Below are positions 33,441 through 41,667 of a DNA stretch of 64,000 bases, in pieces. The stretch comes from an uncultured Celeribacter sp. Its GTDB lineage: Bacteria > Pseudomonadota > Alphaproteobacteria > Rhodobacterales > Rhodobacteraceae. The number at the start of each line of letters is the position of its first letter. Position 1 is the stretch's first letter. The stretch lies in NCBI RefSeq assembly GCF_963675965.1, contig NZ_OY780935.1:1724501-1788500 (forward strand). Reading direction: 5' to 3'. A program made the position numbers and the translations under genes. The notes under the pieces are model-generated. The model was not told the DNA's origin. It saw only the letters and a list, made by a program, of their open reading frames with translations, and made no database searches.

Positions 33441-34301
33441 TCAGCCCAATTCCAGTGTCGCCACGCCCCAAAGCGTAGCGGGGGCTGCAGGCCGGGGTGG
33501 CGCCCCGCGATACATGCGCGCCGTGGCAAAGCCCGATACGAAACCGTGTGCGTCTAAAGCCGCCTGAAATCCCGGCTGCGTCTCCGGCACATCGACAATG
33601 AGTTGCGTCGCGCCAACAGAGCGCGCCGCGGCCCCAACCAGCGCAAGCGCCCCGGCCTGATCCGGGGCTACGAGAGGCCCAATCTTGCTGCCGTCACGAC
33701 ACAGCCGTGCAGTCGCCATTCCGGCCACAGCCCCGTCACGCCACAGCAATGTGGTTTTTCGATCCGTCGCGTTCCGGCACCAGACCGAGAGGAAGGCGGG
33801 CCGCGCAAACCCATTGGCCGCCAGATCCAACGCCGCCACGGCCTCTGTATCGGCGTCGCGGCAGGCGCGCAGATCTTCAGAGCCAGCTTCGGCCTTGTCT
33901 GGACCGGCTTCCAGCGCAGCCAGACTGCCTTCATAGCGTGCGGTGGCGCCCGTCCGGACAAAACCAGAGCGCGCATAATTGTCTTGCTGGTCTGCCACAC
34001 CATCCAGCCCCACGGTCCGTGTCCCGGCATGGGCCAGCGCATGGGACCAAAGCGCAAAGCCGATCCCCTGCCCCCGATACGCGGGGCGGCACAGGTAGAG
34101 ACCCAGAAACGCCAGCGTTGCATCGTGATTGACGACAGAAATCGCCGCCATGATCTGCCCGTCGATCTCGGCCACGAAGAACCCGTCAGGATCTGAAGCA
34201 TGGAACGCCGCCGCATCGTCGCGCCCGGGGTTCCACCCCTCATCCGCTGCCCAATCGAGAATGCACGACAACTCGGACAGAGATGCCTGCCGCAAAATCA
34301 C
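33441..34301 (-). CDS. GNAT-family N-acetyltransferase, probable tandem domains
   Basis: A 286-residue protein. The N-terminal half has a full GNAT core, including YLCRPAYRGQGIGFALWSHAL with the R/QxxGxG/A acetyl-CoA loop (RGQGIG). The C-terminal half (about 140-275) has GNAT-like strands but a degenerate loop, as in acetyltransferases with duplicated domains. The substrate is unknown. The start overlaps the GntR regulator stop by four bases, so the two are cotranscribed and the enzyme may belong to the same physiological unit as the adjacent ABC importer. Confidence 0.82.
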   Translation of the reverse strand: MILRQASLSELSCILDWAADEGWNPGRDDAAAFHASDPDGFFVAEIDGQIMAAISVVNHDATLAFLGLYLCRPAYRGQGIGFALWSHALAHAGTRTVGLDGVADQQDNYARSGFVRTGATARYEGSLAALEAGPDKAEAGSEDLRACRDADTEAVAALDLAANGFARPAFLSVWCRNATDRKTTLLWRDGAVAGMATARLCRDGSKIGPLVAPDQAGALALVGAAARSVGATQLIVDVPETQPGFQAALDAHGFVSGFATARMYRGAPPRPAAPATLWGVATLELG

Positions 34302-34984
34302 TTGAAAGCTTCCTTCAGCGAGGTTGCCGCCGAGGGTTGTTCCCGCAGGTCGAGCGAGGTCAGGAGATTGAGTAGATGTTGTTTCATCAGTTCCTCGGCC
34401 TCTGACGGATCATGGCGTTCAAGTGCGCGGATCAGCGCGTGATGCGCATGGCTTTCGCACAGGGCCGTGCGGCGCTGCCAATAGAGCGCGATAATCAGGG
34501 ACGAACGCGACACCAACTGCGCGATAAAATCGGCAATGGTCTGTTGATCGGCGATCCGGGCGATTTCAATGTGAAACAGCCCCGACAGGTTCAGCGCCTT
34601 CCCGACTTCACCTTCTTCCAATGCCGCATGTTCCGCGTCGATATGCCGGCGCAACAGCGCGATGTCCTTGGCCGTGGCGCGTTCTGCAGCCGAGCGCGCG
34701 GTGCGCGGTTCCAAGAGCGCGCGTGCTTCAAAGACCTCGCGCGCCTCCTGCACGGTTGGCTGGGCGACAAAAGCGCCGCGATTGCGTTTCAGCTCGATCA
34801 ATCGTTCATGTGCGAGCTGCTGCAGCGCCGAGCGCACCACCGTGCGGCTGACCCCAAAAATCTCGCCGACTTCATCTTCGTTCAGCTTCATGCCCGGCGC
34901 CAGACGATGTTCGTGGATCGCATTCGCGAGGCTATCCGCCACCTTCCCACTGCCACCACTGCCATGCGCAACCAAAACCTGCAT
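34298..34984 (-). CDS. GntR-family transcriptional regulator (FCD subfamily)
   Basis: A 228-residue repressor. The winged helix is at about 10-75 (LANAIHEHRLAPGMKLNEDEV, FGVSRTVVRSALQQLAHERLIEL, NRGAFVAQP). An all-helical FCD effector domain follows, with its metal-ligand pattern in FHIEIARIAD and HHALIRALERHD. ATG 34982-34984 has GAGGAAG 6 bases upstream; a TTG five codons earlier is the alternative. It is divergent from the polyamine-type ABC operon, with a perfect TTGTATACAA palindrome between. Confidence 0.9.
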   Translation of the reverse strand: MQVLVAHGSGGSGKVADSLANAIHEHRLAPGMKLNEDEVGEIFGVSRTVVRSALQQLAHERLIELKRNRGAFVAQPTVQEAREVFEARALLEPRTARSAAERATAKDIALLRRHIDAEHAALEEGEVGKALNLSGLFHIEIARIADQQTIADFIAQLVSRSSLIIALYWQRRTALCESHAHHALIRALERHDPSEAEELMKQHLLNLLTSLDLREQPSAATSLKEAFK

Positions 34985-35068
34985 GATTCGCTTCCTCAAT
35001 TCTTCTGCACATCACATGTCCGTTGCGCAGGGATGATTCTCAAGCTTTGAGCCTGAAATATAGTGTCC

Positions 35069-35084
35069 ACAATATTGTATACAA
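35069..35084. promoter_or_regulatory. Candidate GntR/FCD operator
   Basis: Two overlapping palindromes, ACAATATTGT (35069-35078) and TTGTATACAA (35075-35084), lie in the intergenic region between the divergent gntR and ABC transporter genes. TTGTATACAA-type sites are typical for FCD-subfamily GntR repressors. The location is right for control of both genes. Confidence 0.6.
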
Positions 35085-35236
35085 AATTGGCGCACAAATA
35101 ATGCACCCTTATATACATGACGCCCAAAGAAGAGGCATTCCCCGTTCCGGGACGCTGCAACTGCAAAAAAAACTTCGGCCACGCAGAAAATCCGACCAGC
35201 GTTAAGACAACAGAAACGCAAACCAACGGATTTCAA

Positions 35237-36211
35237 ATGAGCTCAGGAAAAGATCTGGAATTGGTGCACCTGACGAAACGCTATGGCGACTTCGTTGCCG
35301 TGGACAATATTGATTACGCTTTCAGCAACGGAACTTATGTGTGCCTTTTGGGGCCGTCAGGCTGCGGGAAGTCGACGACTTTGCGCATGATTGCCGGTCA
35401 CGAAACGGTTTCGGACGGGTCGATCCTGCTGGACGGGATGGATATTTCCCATCTGCCCCCCGCCAAACGCGGCACTGCGATGATGTTTCAGAGCTACGCC
35501 CTGTTCCCACATCTCAGCGTGCGGGACAATGTCGCCTTCTCCCTTCGCATGAAGGGTGTCGATAAGGCGGAACGCCACAAGGCCGCCAATGAAATGCTGG
35601 AACTCGTCCATATGACGAGCTTCGCCGACCGCCTGCCCGCGCAATTGTCCGGCGGTCAGCAGCAGCGAGTCGCGCTGGCCCGCGCTCTGGTGACCAAACC
35701 CCGGGTTCTGCTGCTCGACGAACCGCTGTCGGCGCTCGACCCCTTCCTGCGCATCAAGGTGCGGGCGGAACTGAAGCGCATCCAGCGTGAACTTGGCATC
35801 ACCTTCCTGCATGTGACCCACGGCCAGGACGAGGCACTGGCGCTCGCCGACGAACTCGTTGTGATGAACAATTCGGTCATCGAACAGGCCGGACCGTCCC
35901 GTGAAGTCTGGAACGAACCGCGCACCGAATTTATCGCGCGTTTCATGGGCGGCCATAACGTCATCTCGCTCGACGGGACCAAGGTGGCTCTGCGCGCCGA
36001 CGAAGTGCGTCTTGGCGATCACGGACTGCCCGCAACGGTGACTTCCGTGGAATATCAGGGGGCCCATGTTGCCATGACCTCCATGACAAACGGTGGCGAA
36101 GAAGTTCTGGCCCTGGTGCCGGAAGAAACCTTCTTCCTCGCCCCCAAGAATCCGGGCGATGCGGTCAGCCTTGCCTGGGACGAAGGGCGGCTGCACCGCC
36201 TTCAAGCCTGA
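35237..36211 (+). CDS. ABC transporter ATP-binding protein (PotA-like)
   Basis: A 324-residue ATPase of the polyamine/spermidine type. Walker A is GPSGCGKST (about 38-46), the signature LSGGQQQRVALARAL and Walker B VLLLDEPLSALD, followed by a C-terminal beta-barrel (TOBE) region of about 80 residues. I start at ATG 35237 (MSSGKDLEL), since the longer frame to 35117 has no ABC-like sequence before it. It is the first gene of an operon with substrate-binding protein, two permeases and a racemase. Confidence 0.9.
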   Translation: MSSGKDLELVHLTKRYGDFVAVDNIDYAFSNGTYVCLLGPSGCGKSTTLRMIAGHETVSDGSILLDGMDISHLPPAKRGTAMMFQSYALFPHLSVRDNVAFSLRMKGVDKAERHKAANEMLELVHMTSFADRLPAQLSGGQQQRVALARALVTKPRVLLLDEPLSALDPFLRIKVRAELKRIQRELGITFLHVTHGQDEALALADELVVMNNSVIEQAGPSREVWNEPRTEFIARFMGGHNVISLDGTKVALRADEVRLGDHGLPATVTSVEYQGAHVAMTSMTNGGEEVLALVPEETFFLAPKNPGDAVSLAWDEGRLHRLQA

Positions 36212-36250
36212 CTTTCAGCGACCAACACGACCAACAAGGGACGAACGACT

Positions 36251-37516
36251 ATGTCTAAAATGCGTTACAGCCGCCGTGCGGTTCTCAAGGGTGGCGCAGC
36301 CGCTGCTGCTGCCTCTGCCCTGCCTGCGCCGATGGTGTGGGCCCAGGAAATCAAGGACATCACCCTGCGCCAGTTCGGCACCGGGGTGTCGAACCTCAAC
36401 GATGTAGCCATCAAGGTGAAAGAAGACCTTGGCTTCACGCTCGAAATGACCGCTCTGGACAGCGACAGCGTGACCCAGCGCGCTGCAACACAGCCCGACA
36501 GCTTCGACATCGCCGATATCGAATACTGGATCTGCAAGAAAGTCTGGCCGACGGGCAACCTGCAGGCGATGGATGTGTCCAAGATCAAGAACTACGACAA
36601 AATCGTGGGCATCTTCAAAGACGGCAAGCTGACACCGGAGAGCGAAATCGCCCAGGGCACCGCTCCCCACACCGTGGGCTTTGTCGAAGGCGAAGGCTCA
36701 AAGACTTTTGCCGATGAGCAAACCAACTGGATGACGCTGATCCCGACGATCTACAATGCCGACACGCTGGGCATCCGCCCCGACCTGATCGGGCGCCCGA
36801 TCGAAAGCTGGGCAGAGCTGCTGAACCCGGAATTCAAGGGCAAGGCCTCGATCCTCGACATCTCGTCGATCGGCATCATGGATATGGCCATGGTGTGCGA
36901 AGCCATGGGCGAAATCACCTATGGCGACAAGGGCAACATGACCCGCGAAGAGATCGACAAAACCTTTGCGATCTTCACCGCCGCCAAGCAAAGCGGCCAG
37001 TTCCGCGCCTTCTGGAAGACATTCGACGAATCCGTGAATCTCATGGCATCCGGCGAAGTGGTGATCCAGTCCATGTGGTCGCCCGCCATCACCGCGGTGA
37101 AATCGCGCGGCATCCCCTGTGTCTATCAGCCACTCAAAGAGGGCTATCGGTCCTGGGGCGGCGGCATCGGCTTGTCGAAGTCGCTGACCGGCATGGAGCT
37201 GGACGCGGCCTATGAATATATCAACTGGTATCTCTCCGGCTGGGTCGGCGGGTACCTGATGCGCCAGGGCTACTATTCGGCTGTTCCGGAGACCTCCAAG
37301 GAGTTCATGACGGAAAACGAATGGGGCTACTGGTTCGAAGGCAAACCGGCCACCGACGTCATCACCTCGCCGACCGGCGACGTGCTGGCACAGGCTGGCG
37401 AAAGCCGCGACGGCGGGTCGTTCTACGACCGCATGGGCCATGTGGCCTGCTGGAACGCCGTCATGGATGAGAACCAGTACATGGTTCGCAAATGGAATGA
37501 GTTCATCGCTTCCTGA
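36251..37516 (+). CDS. ABC transporter substrate-binding protein (PotD-like), Tat-exported
   Basis: A 421-residue periplasmic binding protein. A twin-arginine signal is visible (SRRAVLK at 7-13, then an Ala-rich core, cleavage after VWA about residue 31). The mature part has the PotD/PotF fold pattern (DIADIEYWICKKVWP, ADEQTNWMTLIPTIYNADTLG, YEYINWYLSGW). It is longer than spermidine-binding PotD, so the ligand may be a different cation. It is followed by a strong hairpin before the permease genes, which would keep its transcript abundant relative to them. Confidence 0.9.
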   Translation: MSKMRYSRRAVLKGGAAAAAASALPAPMVWAQEIKDITLRQFGTGVSNLNDVAIKVKEDLGFTLEMTALDSDSVTQRAATQPDSFDIADIEYWICKKVWPTGNLQAMDVSKIKNYDKIVGIFKDGKLTPESEIAQGTAPHTVGFVEGEGSKTFADEQTNWMTLIPTIYNADTLGIRPDLIGRPIESWAELLNPEFKGKASILDISSIGIMDMAMVCEAMGEITYGDKGNMTREEIDKTFAIFTAAKQSGQFRAFWKTFDESVNLMASGEVVIQSMWSPAITAVKSRGIPCVYQPLKEGYRSWGGGIGLSKSLTGMELDAAYEYINWYLSGWVGGYLMRQGYYSAVPETSKEFMTENEWGYWFEGKPATDVITSPTGDVLAQAGESRDGGSFYDRMGHVACWNAVMDENQYMVRKWNEFIAS

Positions 37517-37527
37517 TGAAACTCCCA

Positions 37528-37570
37528 GCCCGGACCTTGACTGCCCCTTCCTTGGTCCGGGCGCCCTCTT
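37528..37570 (+). promoter_or_regulatory. Intercistronic hairpin after the substrate-binding gene
   Basis: A 9-bp perfect stem (GCCCGGACC / GGTCCGGGC) with a 17-base loop lies just after the substrate-binding gene and is followed by GCCCTCTTTTA. It could act as partial terminator or as 3' stabiliser giving more substrate-binding protein than permease, as in many ABC operons. Confidence 0.55.
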
Positions 37571-37596
37571 TTATCGAAACGCTTTAGACAGGCCAT

Positions 37597-38472
37597 GTGT
37601 CTGACCGGGTGAAACACATGTTGAAAAACCGCCACATTCAGGGCTGGCTTCAGGCTGCACCGCTGAGCCTTGTTCTGATCGGATTTCTGATCCTGCCGAT
37701 CATCACCATCTTCGTCGTGAGCTTCTGGCAGGCCACCGAGTTTTCCATCATCCCGGCATTCTCGCTGGACAATTACGCATTTCTTTTCGGCTCGCCCGTC
37801 ACCTACAAGGTGTTTCTGGCGACCTTCAAATACGCCTTTATCACTTGGGCCCTGACCCTCGCGATCGGCTTCACAGTGGCCTATTATCTGGCCTTTCACG
37901 TCCAGAACCAGACCACGCAGATCGCCCTGTTTCTGCTGTGCACGATCCCGTTCTGGACCTCGAACATCATTCGGATGATTTCCTGGATACCCTTTTTGGG
38001 GCGCAACGGTATTGCCAACTCCATGCTGCAAAGCTGGGGGGTCATCGACCAGCCTCTGGAATGGCTGCTCTATTCCGACTTTTCTGTGATCCTGGCCTTC
38101 GTGCACCTCTATACGCTTTTCATGGTCGTGCCGATTTTCAACACGATGACGCGCATCGACCACAGCCTGATTGAAGCCGCACGCGACAATGGTGCCTCCG
38201 GGTTCCAGACCCTCACCCATGTGATCATGCCGCTAACCAAACCGGGGATCATGATCGGCACGATTTTCGTGCTTACCCTCGTGATGGGCGACTTCATCAC
38301 CGTGCGCTTCATGTCCGGATCGCAAAAGGCCAATGTCGGACGCCTGATCTCCAATGACATTGCCCTGCTGCAATACCCCTCCGCCGCTGCCACTGCCGTG
38401 ATCCTGCTGATCACCGTGCTGATCGTGATCGGCATCCTGCTGCGCTTCGTCGACATCCGAAAGGAGCTCTGA
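37597..38472 (+). CDS. ABC transporter permease (PotB-like)
   Basis: A 291-residue inner-membrane permease with six spans. The EAA loop that contacts the ATPase is near residue 195 (IEAARDNGASGFQTLTHVIMPLTKPG). The start is uncertain: GTG 37597 gives MSDRVKHML, while ATG 37618 would begin MLKNRHIQGW. Its partner is the permease starting 2 bases downstream of its stop. The pair forms the translocation channel of the polyamine-type importer. Confidence 0.9.
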   Translation: MSDRVKHMLKNRHIQGWLQAAPLSLVLIGFLILPIITIFVVSFWQATEFSIIPAFSLDNYAFLFGSPVTYKVFLATFKYAFITWALTLAIGFTVAYYLAFHVQNQTTQIALFLLCTIPFWTSNIIRMISWIPFLGRNGIANSMLQSWGVIDQPLEWLLYSDFSVILAFVHLYTLFMVVPIFNTMTRIDHSLIEAARDNGASGFQTLTHVIMPLTKPGIMIGTIFVLTLVMGDFITVRFMSGSQKANVGRLISNDIALLQYPSAAATAVILLITVLIVIGILLRFVDIRKEL

Positions 38473-38474
38473 CC

Positions 38475-39311
38475 ATGGAAAAGAAATCGTCCTCCTTCTA
38501 CGTCCTGACGGCCTTTTTCGTCCTCTTCATTCTGTTCCTTTACGGACCGACCCTGACCATCGGAATCCTGTCCTTTCAGGGGCCGGGCGGTGGCCTGACC
38601 TTCCCGATGGAGGGCAGCTCTCTGCATTGGTTCCGCGACCTGTTCCAGCAACAGGCCGTCGGCGACATCTGGGGGGCGTTCCGCCGCTCCTCGATCCTCG
38701 GGCTGATGGTCATGAGCACCACGGTCGTGGTCTCGGTCATGGGCGGCTTTGCCTTCCGCAAGCGTTTTTACGGTTCCGGCATCCTGTTCTACCTGATCAT
38801 CGCGTCGCTGGTGATCCCGTCGATCCTGATCTCGCTGGGCGTGGGGCTGATCTTCAACCAGTTCGGGCTGAAAATTCACTGGGCCACCTCGGGCTTCGGG
38901 TCCCAACTGACATGGACGCTGCCGTTTGGCCTGCTGATCATGTTCGCCGTCTTCAACCGCTTTGACAAAAGCTTTGAAGAAGCCGCACGCGATCAGGGAG
39001 CCTCGCCCTGGCAAACCATCCGCTATGTGGTGCTGCCGATCATCATGCCATCGCTCATCGGCGTCGGATTGTTCGGCTTCACCCTGTCCTATGACGAATT
39101 TGCGCGAACTCTGCTGACCGCAGGCTCCTACAACACGCTGCCGCTGGAGATCTTTGGGATGACCACCAATGTCACCACCCCGGTGATCTATGCGCTGGGC
39201 ACGCTGACCACCGTGTTTTCGCTGGTGATCATCGGCACCTGCCTGCTGGCGGTCTGGGTCATGGGCAAGCGTCGGGCGCGTCTGGGTTCCGACGCCGGCA
39301 AAGGGGTCTGA
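38475..39311 (+). CDS. ABC transporter permease (PotC-like)
   Basis: A 278-residue second permease. Six hydrophobic spans and the EAA loop FEEAARDQGASPWQTIRYVVLPIIMPSLIG near residue 170 are visible. It starts 2 bases after the first permease and ends 1 base before the racemase start, so all five genes are one operon. The substrate is presumably a small organic cation or amino acid derivative; nothing in the sequence fixes it. Confidence 0.92.
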   Translation: MEKKSSSFYVLTAFFVLFILFLYGPTLTIGILSFQGPGGGLTFPMEGSSLHWFRDLFQQQAVGDIWGAFRRSSILGLMVMSTTVVVSVMGGFAFRKRFYGSGILFYLIIASLVIPSILISLGVGLIFNQFGLKIHWATSGFGSQLTWTLPFGLLIMFAVFNRFDKSFEEAARDQGASPWQTIRYVVLPIIMPSLIGVGLFGFTLSYDEFARTLLTAGSYNTLPLEIFGMTTNVTTPVIYALGTLTTVFSLVIIGTCLLAVWVMGKRRARLGSDAGKGV

Positions 39312-39312
39312 G

Positions 39313-39969
39313 GTGAAGCTGCTGTTCCTTAACCCCAACTCAACGGAGCAGATGACTGACAGCATCATTACGACAGCCAGAGCGCTCCTGCCCAACAGCG
39401 AGATCCTTGGCTGGACCAACCATGATGGGCCACCCGCCATTCAGGGACCCGAAGACGGTGCCGCTGCAGTGCCCGGCCTGCTGGCGCTGCTGCCTAGGGC
39501 CAGCGCGGAAGGTGTCCACGCCATCGTCATCGCCTGTTTTGACGATACCGGCCTTGTCGAACTGCGCGAACAGGCGCATTGCCCGGTCCTTGGGATCGGT
39601 CAGGCCGCCTATCATTTCGCCCTGCTCAAGGGGCAAAGCTACGGCGTGGTGACCACCCTGCCCGTGTCTGCGCCCGTAATCGAGAGCAACATCCGCGCGT
39701 TGGGATTTGAAAGCGCCTGCGTCGGAGTGCACCCCAGCGGCATCAGCGTGCTGGAAGCCGAAGAAGGCGCGCCCGATACGCTTGACCATCTCAGCCGCGA
39801 AATCGTCGAGATGAGCTGCCGCGGCGCGTCCGCAATCGTGCTCGGCTGTGCCGGCATGACAGCACATCATGCGGCGTTGCAAGCCCGCACAGGGCTGACG
39901 CTGATTGACGGGGTGCAGGCAGCCACCTTGCTGGCGCAGGCTCTAGCCAGATCCGAAGGCGCTGCCTGA
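39313..39969 (+). CDS. Asp/Glu/hydantoin racemase-family protein
   Basis: A 218-residue racemase of the hydantoin/Asp-Glu family, starting at GTG. The two catalytic cysteines are visible: Cys75 in IACFDDTG and Cys179 in LGCAGM. The start NPNSTEQMTDSI and GIGQAAYHFAL are typical of hydantoin racemases and allantoin racemase. It probably epimerises the imported substrate or an early intermediate. It is the last gene of the GntR-controlled ABC operon and is followed by a strong terminator. No hydantoinase or carbamoylase lies nearby. Confidence 0.88.
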   Translation: MKLLFLNPNSTEQMTDSIITTARALLPNSEILGWTNHDGPPAIQGPEDGAAAVPGLLALLPRASAEGVHAIVIACFDDTGLVELREQAHCPVLGIGQAAYHFALLKGQSYGVVTTLPVSAPVIESNIRALGFESACVGVHPSGISVLEAEEGAPDTLDHLSREIVEMSCRGASAIVLGCAGMTAHHAALQARTGLTLIDGVQAATLLAQALARSEGAA

Positions 39970-39989
39970 GCTTTTACAGTCGCCACGAC

Positions 39990-40018
39990 AAAACGCGCGC
40001 TTTCCGGCGCGCGTTTTT
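39990..40018 (+). terminator. Rho-independent terminator after the racemase gene
   Basis: An 8-bp stem (ACGCGCGC / GCGCGCGT) with a six-base loop TTTCCG is followed by TTTTTG. It closes the ABC/racemase operon. Confidence 0.8.
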
Positions 40019-40093
40019 GTATTTGGCGGTCAGAGGTCTAACTGCGCTGCGGTAAAAATCCGCAAGCCTCGAAAAAATTCCATCGAGGAAAGT

Positions 40094-40108
40094 TGACAGA
40101 AAAACTCA
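40094..40108. promoter_or_regulatory. Iron-rhodo-box overlapping a hemP promoter
   Basis: TGA-N9-TCA (TGA 40094-40096, TCA 40106-40108) matches the RirA/IscR-linked iron-rhodo-box of Rhodobacterales. The same bases include a TTGACA (40093-40098) which, with TAAATA about 13 bases further or TACTCA at 17, could be the -35/-10 of a promoter for hemP, 165 bases downstream. Binding would block the promoter, giving iron-dependent repression. Confidence 0.5.
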
Positions 40109-40272
40109 GATTAAATACTCAGGGGGAAAGAACGACGCAAAATCGACGAGTCGCACTCACTGCGGCGCCCTTTAAACCCTTGGCAAGCAGCGGCCAAAAC
40201 GCGCCCAGCCAGTCTTGGTGATCCTTGAACTCATGATGCGACATGCACCCCCACGGGCGCATGGAAGGCAAG

Positions 40273-40479
40273 ATGACAAACGATACGCATAAGACCGAAA
40301 AGGCTTCACTTATGAACGCACATGTTTCACCGCTGACCAGCAGCACCCCGAACGGACAGCTCCCCCCGCTCGACGCCCGTGATCTGATCTCGGATGGCAC
40401 CACGCGCCAGATCGATCTTGATGGCCAGATCTACACGCTGCGCATCACCCGTGCTGGCAAGCTGATCCTGACGAAGTAA
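40273..40479 (+). CDS. hemP: Hemin uptake protein HemP
   Basis: A 68-residue protein. The C-terminal half DLDGQIYTLRITRAGKLILTK is the hemP signature, with the short N-terminal tail variable. HemP acts in iron and haem acquisition and is typically iron-repressed. The start is uncertain; ATG 40273 is preceded by GGAAGG, and in-frame ATGs lie at 40243 and 40312. A candidate iron-rhodo-box and promoter lie about 165 bases upstream. The rest of the haem uptake system is not in the window. Confidence 0.85.
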   Translation: MTNDTHKTEKASLMNAHVSPLTSSTPNGQLPPLDARDLISDGTTRQIDLDGQIYTLRITRAGKLILTK

Positions 40480-40574
40480 CCGGCATGCTGCGCAAACATC
40501 TTCCATTGGCGTCCCGTGATCTGCGGGCTGCACTGCGGTTTATCGCCTCTCTGCCTCATATGGGGTGACACCGA

Positions 40575-41531
40575 TCAACGGTAGGTGCGTTCTTCCAGAT
40601 CCGTACGGAGTAATTCCTGTTCGCACATCCCCAGAAAGGCCGCCTCGGCATCCGACACTTTACGGCGCGGGTTGGTCAGCAGGTAGATGCTGACCATCGG
40701 CAAGTCTTCATAAGGCGGCAACTGGCGCAACCGTCCCAGATCAACGTCGCTCTGCGCGACGTGCAGAGGCAAGGCCCCGATCCCGACATTGGCCACGATC
40801 ATCCGGCGCAATTCGTGCAAATCGGCGGACACGCCGCTCCAGCCTGTCGCGATCTTGGCCAACGCCCGCAGGCGCGACACAGGTTCAAGCGGACCACCAA
40901 TGGTTTCGGTCTGGAAGGACACGGACCGCTCCCCCTCCAGATCCGAAAGCTGAATCACCGGTTGGGAAAACAGGCGGTGGTTTGGACCACAATACAGTCC
41001 GAAAAATTCACGGTAGAGCACCTTTGCGCGCAAACCTGCCGGAATTTCGTGCAGCAAACAAACGCCAAGGCTCGCGCGGTTCTGTTTCATCCGCGAAACG
41101 ATTTCCTCACTGTCGGCCACGGTGAACGAAAAACTGACCTTAGGATGCTCGGTCGTGAACCGGTGCAACACGGCATCGAAGTGATCGGAAATGACATGCG
41201 AGGCGGTGACCACAGAAATATGGCCACGCAATTCTTCGCCGCCTTTTTCCAGCAAAGACGGGAGTTGCGACACCGCTCCAAAGATCGCGGAGCATTCGCC
41301 GTAGAGCAAATGTCCAGCCCGTGTCACCCTGAATTCATTGGGCTTTCTAACGATCAACTGATGCCCAGTCGTGTCTTCAAGACGCTTGAGCGCCGAGGAA
41401 ATGGTCGGCTGTTTCAGCCCCAGATAATCCGCCGCACGCGACAGCCCGCGCTGTTCCACCACCACCATGAAAGTGCGCAGGAGGTTCCAATCCAGATGCC
41501 AGGGGAAGCGCTGCTCATAGGGCTTTATCAT
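40575..41531 (-). CDS. LysR-family transcriptional regulator
   Basis: A 318-residue LTTR. The N-terminal helix-turn-helix is at about 15-75 (LLRTFMVVVEQRGLSRAADYLGLKQPTISSALKRLE). The effector domain follows (GHISVVTASHVISDHFDAVLHRF). The gene is divergent from an amino-acid ABC importer and catabolic operon, as is common when an LTTR activates its neighbour. Two perfect inverted repeats lie between them. The effector is presumably an intermediate of that pathway. Confidence 0.93.
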   Translation of the reverse strand: MIKPYEQRFPWHLDWNLLRTFMVVVEQRGLSRAADYLGLKQPTISSALKRLEDTTGHQLIVRKPNEFRVTRAGHLLYGECSAIFGAVSQLPSLLEKGGEELRGHISVVTASHVISDHFDAVLHRFTTEHPKVSFSFTVADSEEIVSRMKQNRASLGVCLLHEIPAGLRAKVLYREFFGLYCGPNHRLFSQPVIQLSDLEGERSVSFQTETIGGPLEPVSRLRALAKIATGWSGVSADLHELRRMIVANVGIGALPLHVAQSDVDLGRLRQLPPYEDLPMVSIYLLTNPRRKVSDAEAAFLGMCEQELLRTDLEERTYR

Positions 41532-41542
41532 TGTCGAAATCT

Positions 41543-41602
41543 ATGTTGAACATTCTCATTATTTATTTGCGCAATGGGCGCTCAGATGCAAGCGTTTTGC
41601 AT
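41543..41602. promoter_or_regulatory. Two inverted repeats, candidate LysR operators
   Basis: ATGTT-G-AACAT (41543-41553) lies 12 bases from the LysR start codon, and ATGCAA-GCGTT-TTGCAT (41586-41602) lies 66 bases before the substrate-binding gene. Both are perfect palindromes in the only intergenic space between the divergent regulator and the transporter operon, and the second fits an LTTR site. Confidence 0.5.
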
Positions 41603-41667
41603 GAGGTGGCAAGGACCACCAGGCGCATCTTTCGCGCGCCCCGGAACACAACAGGAGAGAGAGACAC

